This document shows, one piece after another, positions 58,301-58,813 of a DNA stretch of 64,000 nt. The position numbers were made by a program, and so were the translations under genes. Each line of letters opens with the position of its first letter. Position 1 is the first letter of the stretch. Location of the stretch: the NCBI GenBank assembly GCA_963576725.1, contig OY755237.1, positions 66,436,269-66,500,268 of the forward strand. Direction: 5' to 3'. The stretch comes from Azorinus chamasolen. Taxonomy: Eukaryota > Mollusca > Bivalvia > Cardiida > Solecurtidae. Under the pieces are notes generated by a model. That model worked only from the letters and a program-made list of their open reading frames with translations. It was not told the origin of the DNA and did no database searches.

Positions 58301-58813
58301 CATATTTTTTGCCCCAATTTGCAGCAGAAAATATACAACCCAAATCTCCAGATATTACGAGAGCAATATTTAGTTACAGATATTCTAAGTACTGTATTCA
58401 GACACCCATAACAATCTATCATTCCATGGGCTTTCATTGTAAAGCTGAATAAGTGAACTTAGAACCTTTACTCCATGAATATGTATGTAATATCATGAAT
58501 ATTGATTACCAGTTGATCATTTTTTATGGCACATGAACACAGGAAATTCTTGCAATGGCATTAACTGTAGAATCATGTCTTATATTTTATCATTTGTAAT
58601 CAGAGTACCGATAGACCCTAATCAGATGACTCCTACAGGTCAGCCATCTGATCTAGGTCTACTCTGTTGGCAAAGGCGTAGAAATGCATAATTATATAGA
58701 GTAAAGTGTTACAGTATATTGTATGTACTGAACAGTTTCATAACAGACAATTACCTTTCAGTATAATGAAAGTTGTTGTTCTCTTCTTTGATCACAAACA
58801 ACGTTCTCATCAT
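19275..58813 (-). CDS. RAB3IP: Rabin8/GRAB-like Rab guanine nucleotide exchange factor (Sec2 family), 11-exon model
   Basis: The gene reads 58755-58813, 49425-49599, 33897-33992, 29973-30050, 28513-28682, 27283-27367, 25818-25946, 24363-24445, 23648-23747, 22561-22627 and 19275-19345, all complement. Every intron is GT-AG, every phase joins, and the sum is 1113 bases: 370 residues plus stop. Seen motifs: ELKLKDEEC (79-87), LTASLF (104-109), VLQAEV (139-144), APFIARI (243-249), NTLAIEP (276-282), KVKLGD (306-311), [14 protein letters not shown] (332-345) and [13 protein letters not shown] at the C terminus. These are the conserved blocks of vertebrate RAB3IP and RAB3IL1. In that family the Sec2 coiled coil dimerises and exchanges GDP on Rab8/Rab3A for exocytic and ciliary vesicle transport, and the Rabin8 C-terminal part binds Rab11. 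The length is close to RAB3IL1 and shorter than RAB3IP, mainly at the N terminus. Whether it is the single pre-duplication ortholog cannot be told here. The N-terminal exon is the weak part. Confidence 0.92.
19490..19740 (+). mobile_element. Fragment of a short pearl-like repeat
   Basis: The TGACCTTGACCTTGAACTTT, ATGCCAAGTATGTAGTCTCT and AAGTTATGGTCAATGTTAAA strings recur in 48600-48820 and 25240-25270. Confidence 0.5.
19761..20003 (+). mobile_element. P2 MITE
   Basis: TAACCCTTTATTCCTTAAAT to TATGGAGTAAATGGTT; hairpin eroded. Confidence 0.65.
20115..20285 (+). mobile_element. P2 fragment
   Basis: TTAACCCTTAACCTGATGAA and AATGGCATATGAACACAGGA. The hairpin is mostly lost. Confidence 0.55.
20286..20730. 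other. Intronic, unassigned
   Basis: Repeated ACGTCACG-type words occur (TGACGTCACT, TGACGTCACG at 20597-20630) but no gene. It lies in the last intron of the Rabin8-like gene. Confidence 0.35.
20731..20872. mobile_element. Foldback element
   Basis: AATTACTATGCTAGTAGTTT pairs with AAACTACTAGCATAGTAATT. Inner arms CAGTATTTTGGC / GCCAAAATAC and TTAAATGC / GCATTTAA continue the palindrome to a short centre. A single copy in this window. Confidence 0.8.
20955..21130 (+). mobile_element. S-family hairpin repeat, decayed
   Basis: CCCTGATCAGATGGCTCCTA then CATTCAAATCCTCTAGAACA and CCTTTCATACTGAATG, as in 51013-51131. Confidence 0.5.
21170..22543 (-). mobile_element. Pearl/HINE-like element with a different tandem core
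   Basis: The ends are those of the 13485 element (ACAAGAGGGCCAAGATGGCC; GACGACGGACGACGG; AGCTCACCCTGAGC...GGTGAGCTAAAAA). The core is about seven repeats of some 145 bp with GACCTAGTGACCTAGTTTTT and CAAGTTTCATGAAGATTGGA. It ends next to the exon 10 donor. Confidence 0.85.
22561..22627 (-). CDS. RAB3IP: Rabin8-like gene exon 10: [13 protein letters not shown] block
   Basis: Acceptor GATTTTCAG|ATC, donor GATG|GTGAGT, 67 bases, phase 0 to 1. It encodes [20 protein letters not shown] plus two residues, the most strongly conserved C-terminal block of the family. The donor lies about 17 bp from the end of a 1.4-kb pearl-like element. Confidence 0.97.
22760..22840 (+). mobile_element. S-family hairpin
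   Basis: GCAAACAGTGTAGATCTTGA pairs with TCAAGGTATGTGCTGTTTG around AGAGGCCTCT. Confidence 0.55.
22909..23140 (+). mobile_element. P2b MITE
   Basis: TTAACACTTTCCCTGTTGAG to ATGAGGGAAAGGATTAA; hairpin partly deleted. Confidence 0.75.
23330..23389 (-). mobile_element. T2 terminal fragment
   Basis: GGCTGTTATAGAGAGGTTTTACTG is present (23366-23389); no partner end was found. Confidence 0.55.
23648..23747 (-). CDS. RAB3IP: Rabin8-like gene exon 9: C-terminal conserved domain, part 3
   Basis: Acceptor TTTTACAG|AAAATG, donor AATAGA|GTAAGT, 100 bases, phase 2 to 0. It encodes [19 protein letters not shown] then [12 protein letters not shown]; the C...IKLGD...YYISP.CR.R pattern is that of vertebrate Rabin8. 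Confidence 0.96.
23831..24056 (+). mobile_element. P3 MITE, ends decayed
   Basis: TAACCCTTTCCCTCATATTG, the GATAAATAGAGCATTAATTT hairpin, and AAATAGCCTTTGAGGGAATG. Confidence 0.65.
24363..24445 (-). CDS. RAB3IP: Rabin8-like gene exon 8: C-terminal conserved domain, part 2
   Basis: Acceptor GTTTACAG|TTA, donor CCCAG|GTATGC, 83 bases, phase 0 to 2. It encodes [18 protein letters not shown] followed by a short variable tail; the NTL.IEP motif is diagnostic of the family. A T2 transposon ends 25 bp before the acceptor, so part of the branch-point region is transposon-derived. Confidence 0.95.
24471..24674 (+). mobile_element. T2 MITE abutting exon 8
   Basis: CAGTAAAACCTTTCTATAAT and GTTATAGAGATGTTTTACTG ends; hairpin GCTTAAAGCAAGGTGAAAGT with apex CGCTCCTATAGGAGC. 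It stops 25 bp before the exon 8 acceptor. Confidence 0.85.
24851..25012 (-). mobile_element. P1 MITE truncated in the hairpin
   Basis: GTAACCCTTTCCCTGTTCTA, GGACAGAATAGTTATAATGA, GCAGCCATTTTAGAAACTAA; broken at GGCTCCTATATTAGA. Confidence 0.65.
25045..25520 (+). mobile_element. P2 MITE interrupted by a short pearl-like element
   Basis: CTCATGAATATACATGAAAG precedes the insertion. AGAAATTATAGTCAGATCGA and the hairpin GATGACTCCCACAGAAGTC follow it. Confidence 0.6.
25076..25350 (+). mobile_element. Short pearl/HINE-like element
   Basis: Starts AACAAGAGCACCACAAGCGA, contains AAGTTATGGTCAATGTTAAG and ACGACAACGACGCAG, and ends with CTCGTGATTTC...GACGAGCTAATAAT. Confidence 0.6.
25555..25745 (+). 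mobile_element. F-family hairpin repeat
   Basis: TATACTGTGACCACTCTTTA pairs with TAAAGAGTGGTCACAGTATA. The flanks TACCCAAATACTAAAACTGT and GAGCTATTATTGAAAATGTT are shared with the 44828 copy. Confidence 0.75.
25818..25946 (-). CDS. RAB3IP: Rabin8-like gene exon 7: C-terminal conserved domain, part 1
   Basis: Acceptor TTACACAG|ATT, donor ACTCAG|GTATGT, 129 bases, phase 0 to 0, 43 residues. The [31 protein letters not shown] pattern matches the FEEF...PFL.RI..EDI.PCL.F block of RAB3IP/RAB3IL1. Confidence 0.95.
26273..26805 (-). mobile_element. tRNA-derived SINE with perfect 15-bp target duplication
   Basis: TCATGCTAAGATATT occurs at 26273-26287 and 26791-26805. On the minus strand the element opens with a tRNA-like head (AGCGGTGGTCTAATGGTAAC; A box TGGTCTAATGG at 26775-26785, weak B box at 26732-26744) followed by a body of about 430 bp. 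It lies in intron 6 of the Rabin8-like gene. No SINE family name can be given from sequence alone. Confidence 0.85.
26806..27071. other. Intronic, unassigned
   Basis: No exon or repeat recognised. Confidence 0.35.
27072..27250. mobile_element. Degenerate T-family MITE
   Basis: CAGTAGTCTCTCTACAATGA at the left; hairpin AACTTAATGCAGGACAAAAG with ATTACTTTTGCCCTGCATTA; apex GGAACTTTC reduced. Confidence 0.6.
27283..27367 (-). CDS. RAB3IP: Rabin8-like gene exon 6: central linker
   Basis: Acceptor TTTTCCAG|GTCGAC, donor AAAGAG|GTAAAA, 85 bases, phase 2 to 0. It encodes a split Arg and 28 residues ([11 protein letters not shown] to NDRCKE). Position, phase and the DRCKE end fit the poorly conserved linker that precedes the C-terminal domain in vertebrate proteins (DCKE there). 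It was found by splice sites and frame rather than by strong similarity. Confidence 0.88.
27499..27694 (+). mobile_element. P3 MITE lacking one hairpin arm
   Basis: AACCAATTCCCTCTTATTGG and GCCTATGAAGTAATGG ends. ATTAGAGCAAATGCTTC passes directly to the right flank. Confidence 0.6.
27738..27957 (+). mobile_element. P2 MITE
   Basis: AATAATGACATCATGAATAC, CACAGGATTTTTTAGCCATG and hairpin GAACACTCCTAGAGGAGCC; ends decayed. Confidence 0.65.
27957..28180 (-). mobile_element. P3 MITE
   Basis: CATTACCTCAAAGGCTATTT to ATGAGGGAATGGGTTA; near-perfect hairpin with apex GCTCCTATAGGAGC. Confidence 0.75.
28211..28464 (+). mobile_element. P2b MITE
   Basis: TTAACTCTTTACCTGTTCAG to GAGGGGAAAGGTTA; hairpin AGATGGCTCCTACAGAAGCC. 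Confidence 0.7.
28513..28682 (-). CDS. RAB3IP: Rabin8-like gene exon 5: end of coiled coil and lysine-rich linker
   Basis: Acceptor TTGTAAG|GTG, donor CGCAG|GTATGT, 170 bases, phase 0 to 2. It begins [16 protein letters not shown], the end of the Sec2 helix, and continues into a Ser/Pro stretch and a run of alternating K and E before KPFWKTHR. The linker is probably disordered. A P2b MITE ends 49 bp beyond the donor. Confidence 0.95.
28825..29071 (-). mobile_element. P2b MITE, reversed
   Basis: TTTAATCATCTACTCCATAC, hairpin GATGGCTCCTGTAGGAACC, end AATATTCAACAGGGAAATG. Confidence 0.7.
29167..29401 (-). mobile_element. P3 MITE
   Basis: TAACCCATTCCCTCATAAGC to TTAGAGGGAAAGGGTAA; hairpin with imperfect right arm (AAATACTGAATATATTTATC). 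Confidence 0.7.
29634..29877 (+). mobile_element. P2b MITE
   Basis: CCTTACCCCTTTCCCTGTTA to ATGAAGGAAAGGGTTA; hairpin with CAGCAGGAGCTG apex. Confidence 0.7.
29973..30050 (-). CDS. RAB3IP: Rabin8-like gene exon 4: Sec2 coiled coil, continued
   Basis: Acceptor ATTTCAG|GAG, donor CAACAG|GTATGA, 78 bases, phase 0 to 0. It encodes [10 protein letters not shown] through DEANQQ, aligning without gaps to the EAHKMVREAN block of vertebrate proteins. The heptad character continues. Confidence 0.95.
30149..30325 (-). mobile_element. P2 MITE, reversed
   Basis: TTAACCCCCTACTTCATATA, hairpin CAGACAGATCCTACAGGAGC, then TAATGTCATTATAAAAATTC; the right end reaches the next TTAA. Confidence 0.6.
30323..30510 (-). 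mobile_element. P2 MITE, reversed, truncated
   Basis: TTAACCCTTTACTCCATATA, a shortened hairpin, then TTACAGTTTCAGCCAACAGC; right end lost. Confidence 0.6.
30740..31135. other. Unknown insert inside the pearl-like element
   Basis: Fewer repeats and more CG than its surroundings (CGAACGTTTACCGACCGTTA; ACGTTTCGAAC). AAGTTTCATTTTCCATTAC near its middle and GGAAATGGAAAAGTAAAACTT at its end are imperfect inverted copies. No coding match. Confidence 0.35.
31140..32840. repeat. Array of P3-type hairpins with a 790-bp higher-order repeat
   Basis: About nine copies of GTGATAAATAGAGCATTTGC hairpins are separated by AATCTACACAATTCTGAAAT and CTCCTTATCAGTAGATTTAT. A long block including GATGACAACCCTATCAC and GACACAGACCGGTATGTAAC occurs at about 31270-31500 and again at about 32061-32290, period close to 790 bp. 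Confidence 0.8.
33487..33896. other. Intronic, unassigned, up to exon 3
   Basis: 33770-33850 contains a short AT-rich stretch (TTTTTTTTAAATAAATAAGC). No repeat family recognised. Confidence 0.35.
33897..33992 (-). CDS. RAB3IP: Rabin8-like gene exon 3: core of the Sec2 GEF coiled coil
   Basis: Acceptor CTTTCAG|GAG, donor TTCCAG|GTATGT, 96 bases, phase 0 at both ends. It encodes 32 residues, [10 protein letters not shown] to LTASLFQ, the best conserved part of the family and the Rab-contacting region of the coiled coil. A degenerate P2b MITE begins 72 bp upstream in the intron. Confidence 0.97.
34065..34296 (+). mobile_element. P2b MITE (first of a chain)
   Basis: ACGACATCATGAATATTAAT, hairpin AAGGTTCCTATAGGAGCC, end ATGAAGGAAAGGGTTAA. 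Confidence 0.7.
34293..34523 (-). mobile_element. P3 MITE (second of a chain)
   Basis: TTAACCCTTTCCCTCATAGG to TGTGGGAATGGGTTAA, perfect hairpin; shares TTAA with both neighbours. Confidence 0.85.
34520..34758 (+). mobile_element. P2 MITE (third of a chain)
   Basis: TTAACCCATTTCCTCATGAA to TAGGAAGTAAAGGATTAA; hairpin eroded. Confidence 0.75.
34779..34946 (-). mobile_element. P2-type MITE (fourth of a chain), short
   Basis: TTAACCCTTTTTCTCATTGA to CCTGGCAATGGGTTAA with a reduced hairpin. Confidence 0.65.
35149..35365 (+). mobile_element. P5 MITE
   Basis: TTAACTCTTTCGCTGCCAAC and GGCAGCGAAAGAGTTAA, 217 bp. The core is CAGTCTGGATCACAATGAGA / GTCTCATAAGGATCCAAACTG. Confidence 0.85.
35514..35932 (+). 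mobile_element. P2 MITE containing a P3 MITE, itself inside a T-family end
   Basis: TTAACCCTTTAAATGTTCTC to CAAGGAAAATGTTAA; hairpin AACTCCTATAGGAGCC. The flanks read CAGTAAAACCTCTC|TTAA...TTAA|TTATAGAGACCAC, i.e. a T terminus. Confidence 0.7.
35561..35727 (+). mobile_element. P3 MITE, hairpin deleted
   Basis: TTAACCCTTTCCTCCATAAA to TGAGATAATGGGTTAA, both TTAA present; the GATAAATAGAGC core is absent. Confidence 0.75.
35935..36525. repeat. Minisatellite of about 20-bp units (CTTCTCTCTATCATAATGAC)
   Basis: About 28 imperfect units fill 590 bp. Unit sequence and both flanks resemble the T-family terminus (CCTCTCTATAATGACCACT; right flank ATTTAATGAATAGGGGTCTATAAGG as in T1). Confidence 0.9.
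36589..37064 (-). mobile_element. P2 MITE interrupted by a T2 MITE
   Basis: TAACTCTTTACTTCATAGAT, hairpin CACAAGGCTCCTATGGGAGC, then T2, then TTAATATTCATGATGTCATT and GGAGTGAAGGATTAA. Confidence 0.75.
36778..36981 (+). mobile_element. T2 MITE
   Basis: CAGTAAAACCTGTCTATAAC and GTAAGGGAGAGGTTTTACTG; hairpin GCTTAAAGCAAGGTGAAAGT with apex CGCTCCTATAGGAACG. Confidence 0.85.
37065..37751. other. Intronic, mostly unassigned
   Basis: An open minus-strand frame at 37460-37732 has weak, unproven resemblance to LINE ORF2 tails ([22 protein letters not shown]). No repeat ends were seen. Confidence 0.3.
37752..37980 (+). mobile_element. P2 MITE
   Basis: TAAACCCTTTACTCCATGAA to TATGGATATAGGGGTT; left hairpin arm lost. 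Confidence 0.65.
38175..38425 (+). mobile_element. P2 MITE, near-consensus
   Basis: TTAACCCTTTCCTCCATGGA to ATGGAGTAAAGGGTTA. The hairpin is almost fully paired on both sides (CAGAGCAGACCCAGATCAGA). Confidence 0.85.
38426..38640 (+). mobile_element. P2 MITE, decayed, adjacent
   Basis: TTTATAATGGCATACGAACA, GGCCATGGCAGAAACTACAG; hairpin partly lost. Confidence 0.55.
38641..39045. other. Intronic, unassigned
   Basis: No repeat or exon recognised. Confidence 0.35.
39046..39190 (+). mobile_element. S-family hairpin
   Basis: TGAATGACAAACAGTACAGA, AGAGCTCTCTTCCATGAGCC, CTACATTGTTTCCAAATGCC. Confidence 0.5.
39262..39408 (-). mobile_element. P2 MITE, internally deleted
   Basis: TTAACCCTTTTCCTCATACA to ATGGAGTAAAGGGTTAA; right hairpin arm missing. 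Confidence 0.7.
39476..39910. other. Intronic; one S-type hairpin remnant
   Basis: 39768-39815 (CACCCAGATTACACTGC / GCTGGGTCTGCACTATG). Otherwise nothing recognised. Confidence 0.35.
39911..40108 (+). mobile_element. P5 MITE
   Basis: TTAACTCTTTTGCTGCTAAA and GGCAGCAAAAGAGTTAA, 198 bp; core CAGTTTGGATCCTGATGAGA / TCTCATCTGGATCCAAACTG. Confidence 0.85.
40105..40299 (-). mobile_element. P2b MITE sharing TTAA with the P5
   Basis: TTAATCCTTTATATGAGGAA to AACAGGGAAAGAGTTAA; hairpin largely deleted. Confidence 0.7.
40421..40565 (+). mobile_element. P2b MITE truncated at the hairpin
   Basis: TTAACCCATTACCTGTTGAA, ATGACATCATGAATATTTAT; stops at AGCAAACAGAGC. Confidence 0.65.
40560..40976 (+). mobile_element. 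P2 MITE interrupted by a T1 MITE
   Basis: CATGTAAGACATA before and TAATGATCTCATGAATATTA after the T1 close to the P2 consensus. Right end TTGAGTAAAGGGTTAA. Confidence 0.75.
40578..40771 (-). mobile_element. T1 MITE in TA
   Basis: CAGTAAAACCCTGCTAATGC to GCATTAGAGGGGGTCTACTG with TA both sides. The hairpin apex is GAAAAAGCTTTTC, lacking the CTCC tip. Confidence 0.85.
41029..41276 (+). mobile_element. P2 MITE
   Basis: AACCCTTAGATTACTCCGTG to TATGGAGTAATTGGTTAA; hairpin GACGGCTCCAATAGGAGCC. Confidence 0.75.
41355..41538 (+). mobile_element. S-family repeat
   Basis: GCAAAGTGTAGACCCAGAT, apex GGGCTCCTAGAGGAGCCC, then TTTCATACTGTATGGAATCT. Confidence 0.6.
41539..41780 (+). mobile_element. P1 MITE (R end joined to R end of next)
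   Basis: TTAGTCTTTCCCTCATATAA to ACAGGGAAAGGGTTAA; left hairpin arm shortened. Confidence 0.8.
41777..42014 (-). mobile_element. P1 MITE, inverted relative to neighbour
   Basis: TTAACCCTTTCCCTGTTATA to ATGAGGGATAGGGTTAA; shares the TTAA 41777-41780. Confidence 0.85.
42015..42423. other. Intronic, unassigned
   Basis: No repeat or exon recognised. Confidence 0.35.
42424..42690 (-). mobile_element. P2 MITE with an internal inverted duplication
   Basis: TTAACCCTCAATATGCCTTT to GGAAGAAAGGGTTTA. At 42598-42660 AATATTCATAAGACATTATT pairs with AATAATGTCTTATGAATATT. Confidence 0.75.
42784..42850. repeat. (GAAT)n plus SINE/LINE-like tail
   Basis: Five GAAT/TGAA units are followed by GTTTTACGGCCCATCGACAC and GATGGTCATATAGAGCCG. 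Simple-repeat tails beside such ACGGCCCAT sequence suggest the 3' end of a retroposon; the family is not identified. Confidence 0.45.
42899..42932. repeat. (ACAAAA)n low-complexity tract
   Basis: CAAAACAAAAACAAAAACAA. Confidence 0.85.
42942..43140 (+). mobile_element. P2 MITE, decayed
   Basis: GAATATTAATTAGCTTACAA, GGCCATACCAGAATCACATC, degraded hairpin. Confidence 0.6.
43141..43530. other. Intronic, unassigned
   Basis: No exon with matching phase and no repeat seen. Confidence 0.35.
43635..43775 (-). mobile_element. P1 MITE, truncated
   Basis: GATGGTGGAACATTGTAGCT, hairpin ACAGCTCTTATAGGAACC, end ATGAAGGAAAGGG. Confidence 0.65.
43855..44000 (+). mobile_element. S-family hairpin repeat
   Basis: GGCAAACAGTGCAAACCTTG, GACCTCCAAGGAGCCC, then GATCTGGGTCTATGAT repeated three times. 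Confidence 0.5.
44028..44102. mobile_element. P5-type hairpin
   Basis: CAGCTTGGATCCAAATGAGA and CATCTCATCATGATTCAAG surround GCAACCCGGCGTGC. Confidence 0.55.
44315..44593 (+). mobile_element. P5 MITE, long form
   Basis: TTAACTCTTTGCAAGCTAGC to GTGCGAAGAGTTAA. Hairpin GGATCCAGATGAGACGCCGC / GCGGCATCTCATCAGGATCC; additional inverted pair GACAATTGTTGCA / TGCAACAATTGTC. Confidence 0.8.
44828..45015 (+). mobile_element. F-family hairpin repeat
   Basis: CCAAACCCTATACTGTGATC pairs with GGTCACAGTATATAGGGTTTG; centre GTCTCATCGAGAC. Confidence 0.75.
45318..45488 (+). mobile_element. P2 MITE truncated at the hairpin
   Basis: TTTAACCTAATATTGTATCT, ATGATACCATGAATATTTAT; ends at AGCAAACAGTGCAGACCC. Confidence 0.6.
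45489..46074. other. Intronic, unassigned, slightly GC-richer patch
   Basis: 45715-45775 contains GGCGGTCAAGGAGCGTGAAA and CACCGATCGGTAGCC. A donor-like CCCAG|GTATGG is present on the minus strand, but no coding match was found. Confidence 0.3.
46075..46222 (-). mobile_element. P2 MITE, truncated
   Basis: TTAACCCCTTACTCAATAAA, hairpin half, CTACAGTTTCTGCCAAAATG. Confidence 0.6.
46386..46634 (+). mobile_element. P4 MITE
   Basis: TTAACCCTTCGCTTGCTATT to AAGAGAAGGGTTAA, 249 bp; hairpin apex CAGCTCCTGCAGGAGCTG. Confidence 0.9.
46635..46820 (+). mobile_element. P1 right half
   Basis: GAGCCATCTGATCAGGGTCT, CTTTCTAAAATGGCTACATT, ATAGAACAGGGAATATTTAG. Confidence 0.65.
46900..47118 (+). mobile_element. 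P3 MITE
   Basis: TTAACCCTTTCCTCCATAAA to ATGGAGGAAAGGGTTAA, 219 bp; perfect hairpin with apex GCTCCTATAGGAGC. Confidence 0.9.
47200..47405 (+). mobile_element. F-family repeat, decayed
   Basis: TATTTCACCAAAAATCCCTA, CGAAGATTCTAAAGCGAGG, AACATGGTTTGGTGGAGAAA. Confidence 0.6.
47430..47960 (+). mobile_element. P2 MITE with an unknown internal insertion of about 325 bp
   Basis: ACGCCATGAATATTTACATA at the left; GTTACAGAAACTGTAGAATC and CGGAGTAAAGGATTAA at the right. 47535-47858 does not belong to P2. Confidence 0.6.
48254..48498 (+). mobile_element. P2 MITE
   Basis: TTAACCCGTTCCTCAATGAA to ATGAGGGAAAGGGTTAA; perfect apex GACGGCTCCTATAGGAGCCGTC. Confidence 0.85.
48600..48820 (+). mobile_element. 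Fragment of a short pearl-like repeat
   Basis: TTGACCTTTGTCCTTGACTT, CATACCAAGTATGAAGTCTC, AACACGGACGCCAGAGTTAC, ending GACAGGCTAAAA. Confidence 0.55.
48842..49046 (+). mobile_element. P2 MITE, decayed
   Basis: CTAAACCCTTATACTCCATG to ATGAAGAAAAGGATTA. Confidence 0.6.
49259..49323. mobile_element. S-family hairpin
   Basis: GTGTAGATCCTGATCAAACA with apex AGCTCCTTCAGGAGC and TTTGATCTGGATCTGCACTA. Confidence 0.6.
49425..49599 (-). CDS. RAB3IP: Rabin8-like gene exon 2: linker and start of Sec2 coiled coil
   Basis: The acceptor is TTTTACAG|T and the donor CAACTG|GTGAGT; 175 bases, entering in phase 2 and leaving in phase 0. It encodes a polar, basic segment ([13 protein letters not shown]) and then a helix-like stretch ending [13 protein letters not shown] (residues 66-78). 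This matches the segment just before the ELKLKDEEC block in vertebrate RAB3IP. The helix starts the exchange-active coiled coil. Confidence 0.9.
49733..49815. mobile_element. P5-type hairpin
   Basis: AAACAATCTGGATCCTGATC and GGTATGCATCCAAACTGTTTG. Confidence 0.5.
49843..50098 (+). mobile_element. P2b MITE
   Basis: TTAACCCTTTCCCTGTTGAA to ATGAGGGAAAGGGTTAA, 256 bp. Confidence 0.85.
50099..50419. other. Intron 1, unassigned
   Basis: 50370-50410 has half of a P5-type hairpin (ACATCTCATCTAGATCCAAA). No exon found. Confidence 0.35.
50420..50655 (-). mobile_element. P1 MITE, right hairpin arm deleted
   Basis: AATCCTTTCCCTGGTACG to ATGAAGGAAAGGCTTAA; GACGGCTCCTATAGG then passes directly to TCTACTCTG. 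Confidence 0.75.
50725..50931 (+). mobile_element. T1 MITE
   Basis: CAGTAGAACCCCTCTAAAGC to GCATTAGAGGGGTTTTACTG, TA both sides, hairpin apex AAGCTCCTATAGGAGCTT. Confidence 0.9.
51013..51131 (+). mobile_element. S-family hairpin repeat
   Basis: ACAAACAATGCAGACCCAGA, apex GACTCCTCTAGGAGTC, CTTTCATACTATATGGAGTC. Confidence 0.6.
51131..51384 (+). mobile_element. P2 MITE
   Basis: TTAACCCTTTACTCCATGAA to TGGAGCAAAGGGTTAA; hairpin tip shortened to CAGCTCTTACAGCTG. Confidence 0.8.
51428..51685 (-). mobile_element. P2b MITE, reversed
   Basis: GTGAACCCTTTCTCTCATAT to AACAGGGAAAGGGTTAA. Confidence 0.8.
51945..52100 (+). mobile_element. P2 left half
   Basis: GTAACACTTTATAAGATGAA, ACAGCAGAAACGATAGAATC; no hairpin. 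Confidence 0.5.
52155..52383 (-). mobile_element. P3 MITE
   Basis: TTAACCCTTTCCTCCATAGG to TATGGAGGAAAGGGTTAA, 229 bp; almost perfect hairpin. Confidence 0.9.
52588..52842 (-). mobile_element. P2 MITE, reversed
   Basis: GTCAATCCTTTGCTACATAA to TCATGTAGTAAAGGGTTAA. Confidence 0.75.
52839..53074 (-). mobile_element. P1 MITE sharing TTAA with the P2
   Basis: TTAACCCTTTCCCTGTTCTA to ATGAGGGAAGGAGTAA; apex GGCTCCTCAAGGAGCC. Confidence 0.8.
53188..53407. mobile_element. T1-like MITE, decayed
   Basis: GTAGCTAAATAATGCATGAT, apex GCTCATCTAGGAGC, right end CAGGCTCTACTG next to TA. Confidence 0.6.
53412..53635 (+). mobile_element. P1 MITE
   Basis: TTAACCCTTTCCTTCATACA to ACAGGGAAAGGGTTAA; apex GGCTCCTAGAGGAGCC. 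Confidence 0.85.
53878..54111 (-). mobile_element. P2 MITE, reversed
   Basis: TTAACCCTTTCCTCCGTAAA to TCATGGAGTAAAGGGTTAA, 234 bp; apex GGCTCCTAGAGGAGCC. Confidence 0.9.
54378..54598 (-). mobile_element. P2 MITE, reversed, left end decayed
   Basis: Hairpin CAGCAGCTCCTGTAGGAGCTG, TTAATATTCATGTCATTTAT, CATCAGATAAAGGGATAA. Confidence 0.65.
54599..55051. other. Intron 1, unassigned
   Basis: Only a short repeated phrase (CATTCATCCATATCATCAT at 54720 and 54843) was seen; no exon. Confidence 0.35.
55052..55307 (-). mobile_element. P4 MITE
   Basis: TTAACCCTTCTCTTGCTGAA to AGCAAGCAAAGGGTTAA, 256 bp; apex CAGCTCCTGCGGGAGCTG. Confidence 0.9.
55375..55550 (+). mobile_element. P2 left half
   Basis: ATTTACCTGATGCATATTCA, AATGACATCATGAATATTTA, GGACATGGCAGAAACTGTAG; hairpin lost. 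Confidence 0.6.
55582..55832 (+). mobile_element. P1 MITE
   Basis: TTAACCCTTTCCCTCATATA to ACAGGAAGAGGGTTAA, 251 bp. Confidence 0.88.
55888..56022 (+). mobile_element. P2 MITE, internally deleted
   Basis: TAAATCCTTTATTCCATGAA joins TTCCTATAGGAGCC directly; right end AGAATAAAGGATTA. Confidence 0.65.
56109..56358 (-). mobile_element. P1 MITE
   Basis: TTAACCCTTTCCCTGTTCTT to ATGAGGGAAAGGGTTAA, 250 bp; apex GGCTCCTCTAGGAGCC. Confidence 0.9.
56365..56619 (-). mobile_element. P1 MITE, same orientation, next copy
   Basis: TTATCCCTTTCCCTGTTCTA to AAGAGGGAAAGGGTTAA, six bases after the preceding copy. Confidence 0.85.
56731..57148 (+). mobile_element. P2b MITE interrupted by a T2 MITE
   Basis: TGCAACCCTTTCCCTGTTGA to GAAGGAAAAGGTTAA; AAGAAATA|T2|TAATGACATG closes to the P2b consensus AAGAAATAATGACAT. 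Confidence 0.85.
56769..56928 (+). mobile_element. T2 MITE with demonstrated TA target duplication
   Basis: CAGTAAAACCTCCCTTAGTT to TTATAGAGAGGTTTTACTG; half of the hairpin is deleted after AGAACACTCCTA. The flanking TA duplication is shown by the interrupted P2b. Confidence 0.88.
57302..57553 (+). mobile_element. P4 MITE
   Basis: TTAACCTTTCGCTTGCTGTT to AAGCGAAGGGTTAA, 252 bp. Confidence 0.9.
57685..57765. mobile_element. S-family hairpin, nearly perfect
   Basis: GCAAACAGTGTAGACCCATA and AAATGGGTCTACACTATTTGC around AGCTCCAAGAGGAGCT. Confidence 0.65.
57972..58296 (+). mobile_element. P3 MITE with internal tandem duplication
   Basis: TTAACCCATTCCCGCATATT to AGTTGGAATGGGTTAA, 325 bp. The segment from CTATTTATCACA through TTAATGCTCCTTTT is present twice. 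Confidence 0.85.
58461..58711 (+). mobile_element. P2 MITE just downstream of candidate exon 1
   Basis: AACCTTTACTCCATGAATAT to AGAGTAAAGTGTTA; hairpin tip altered. Confidence 0.65.
58755..58813 (-). CDS. RAB3IP: Candidate first coding exon of the Rabin8-like gene
   Basis: On the minus strand two adjacent ATG codons open a frame of 19 codons plus AG. It ends at a donor AAAG|GTAATT, and the preceding in-frame codons contain a TAA stop. The start has a purine at -3 (AAGATG). The split codon AG|T joins the phase-2 acceptor of the next exon exactly. The 20 residues are not recognisable, as expected because N termini of this family diverge. A different, unseen 5' exon could be used instead. Confidence 0.42.
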
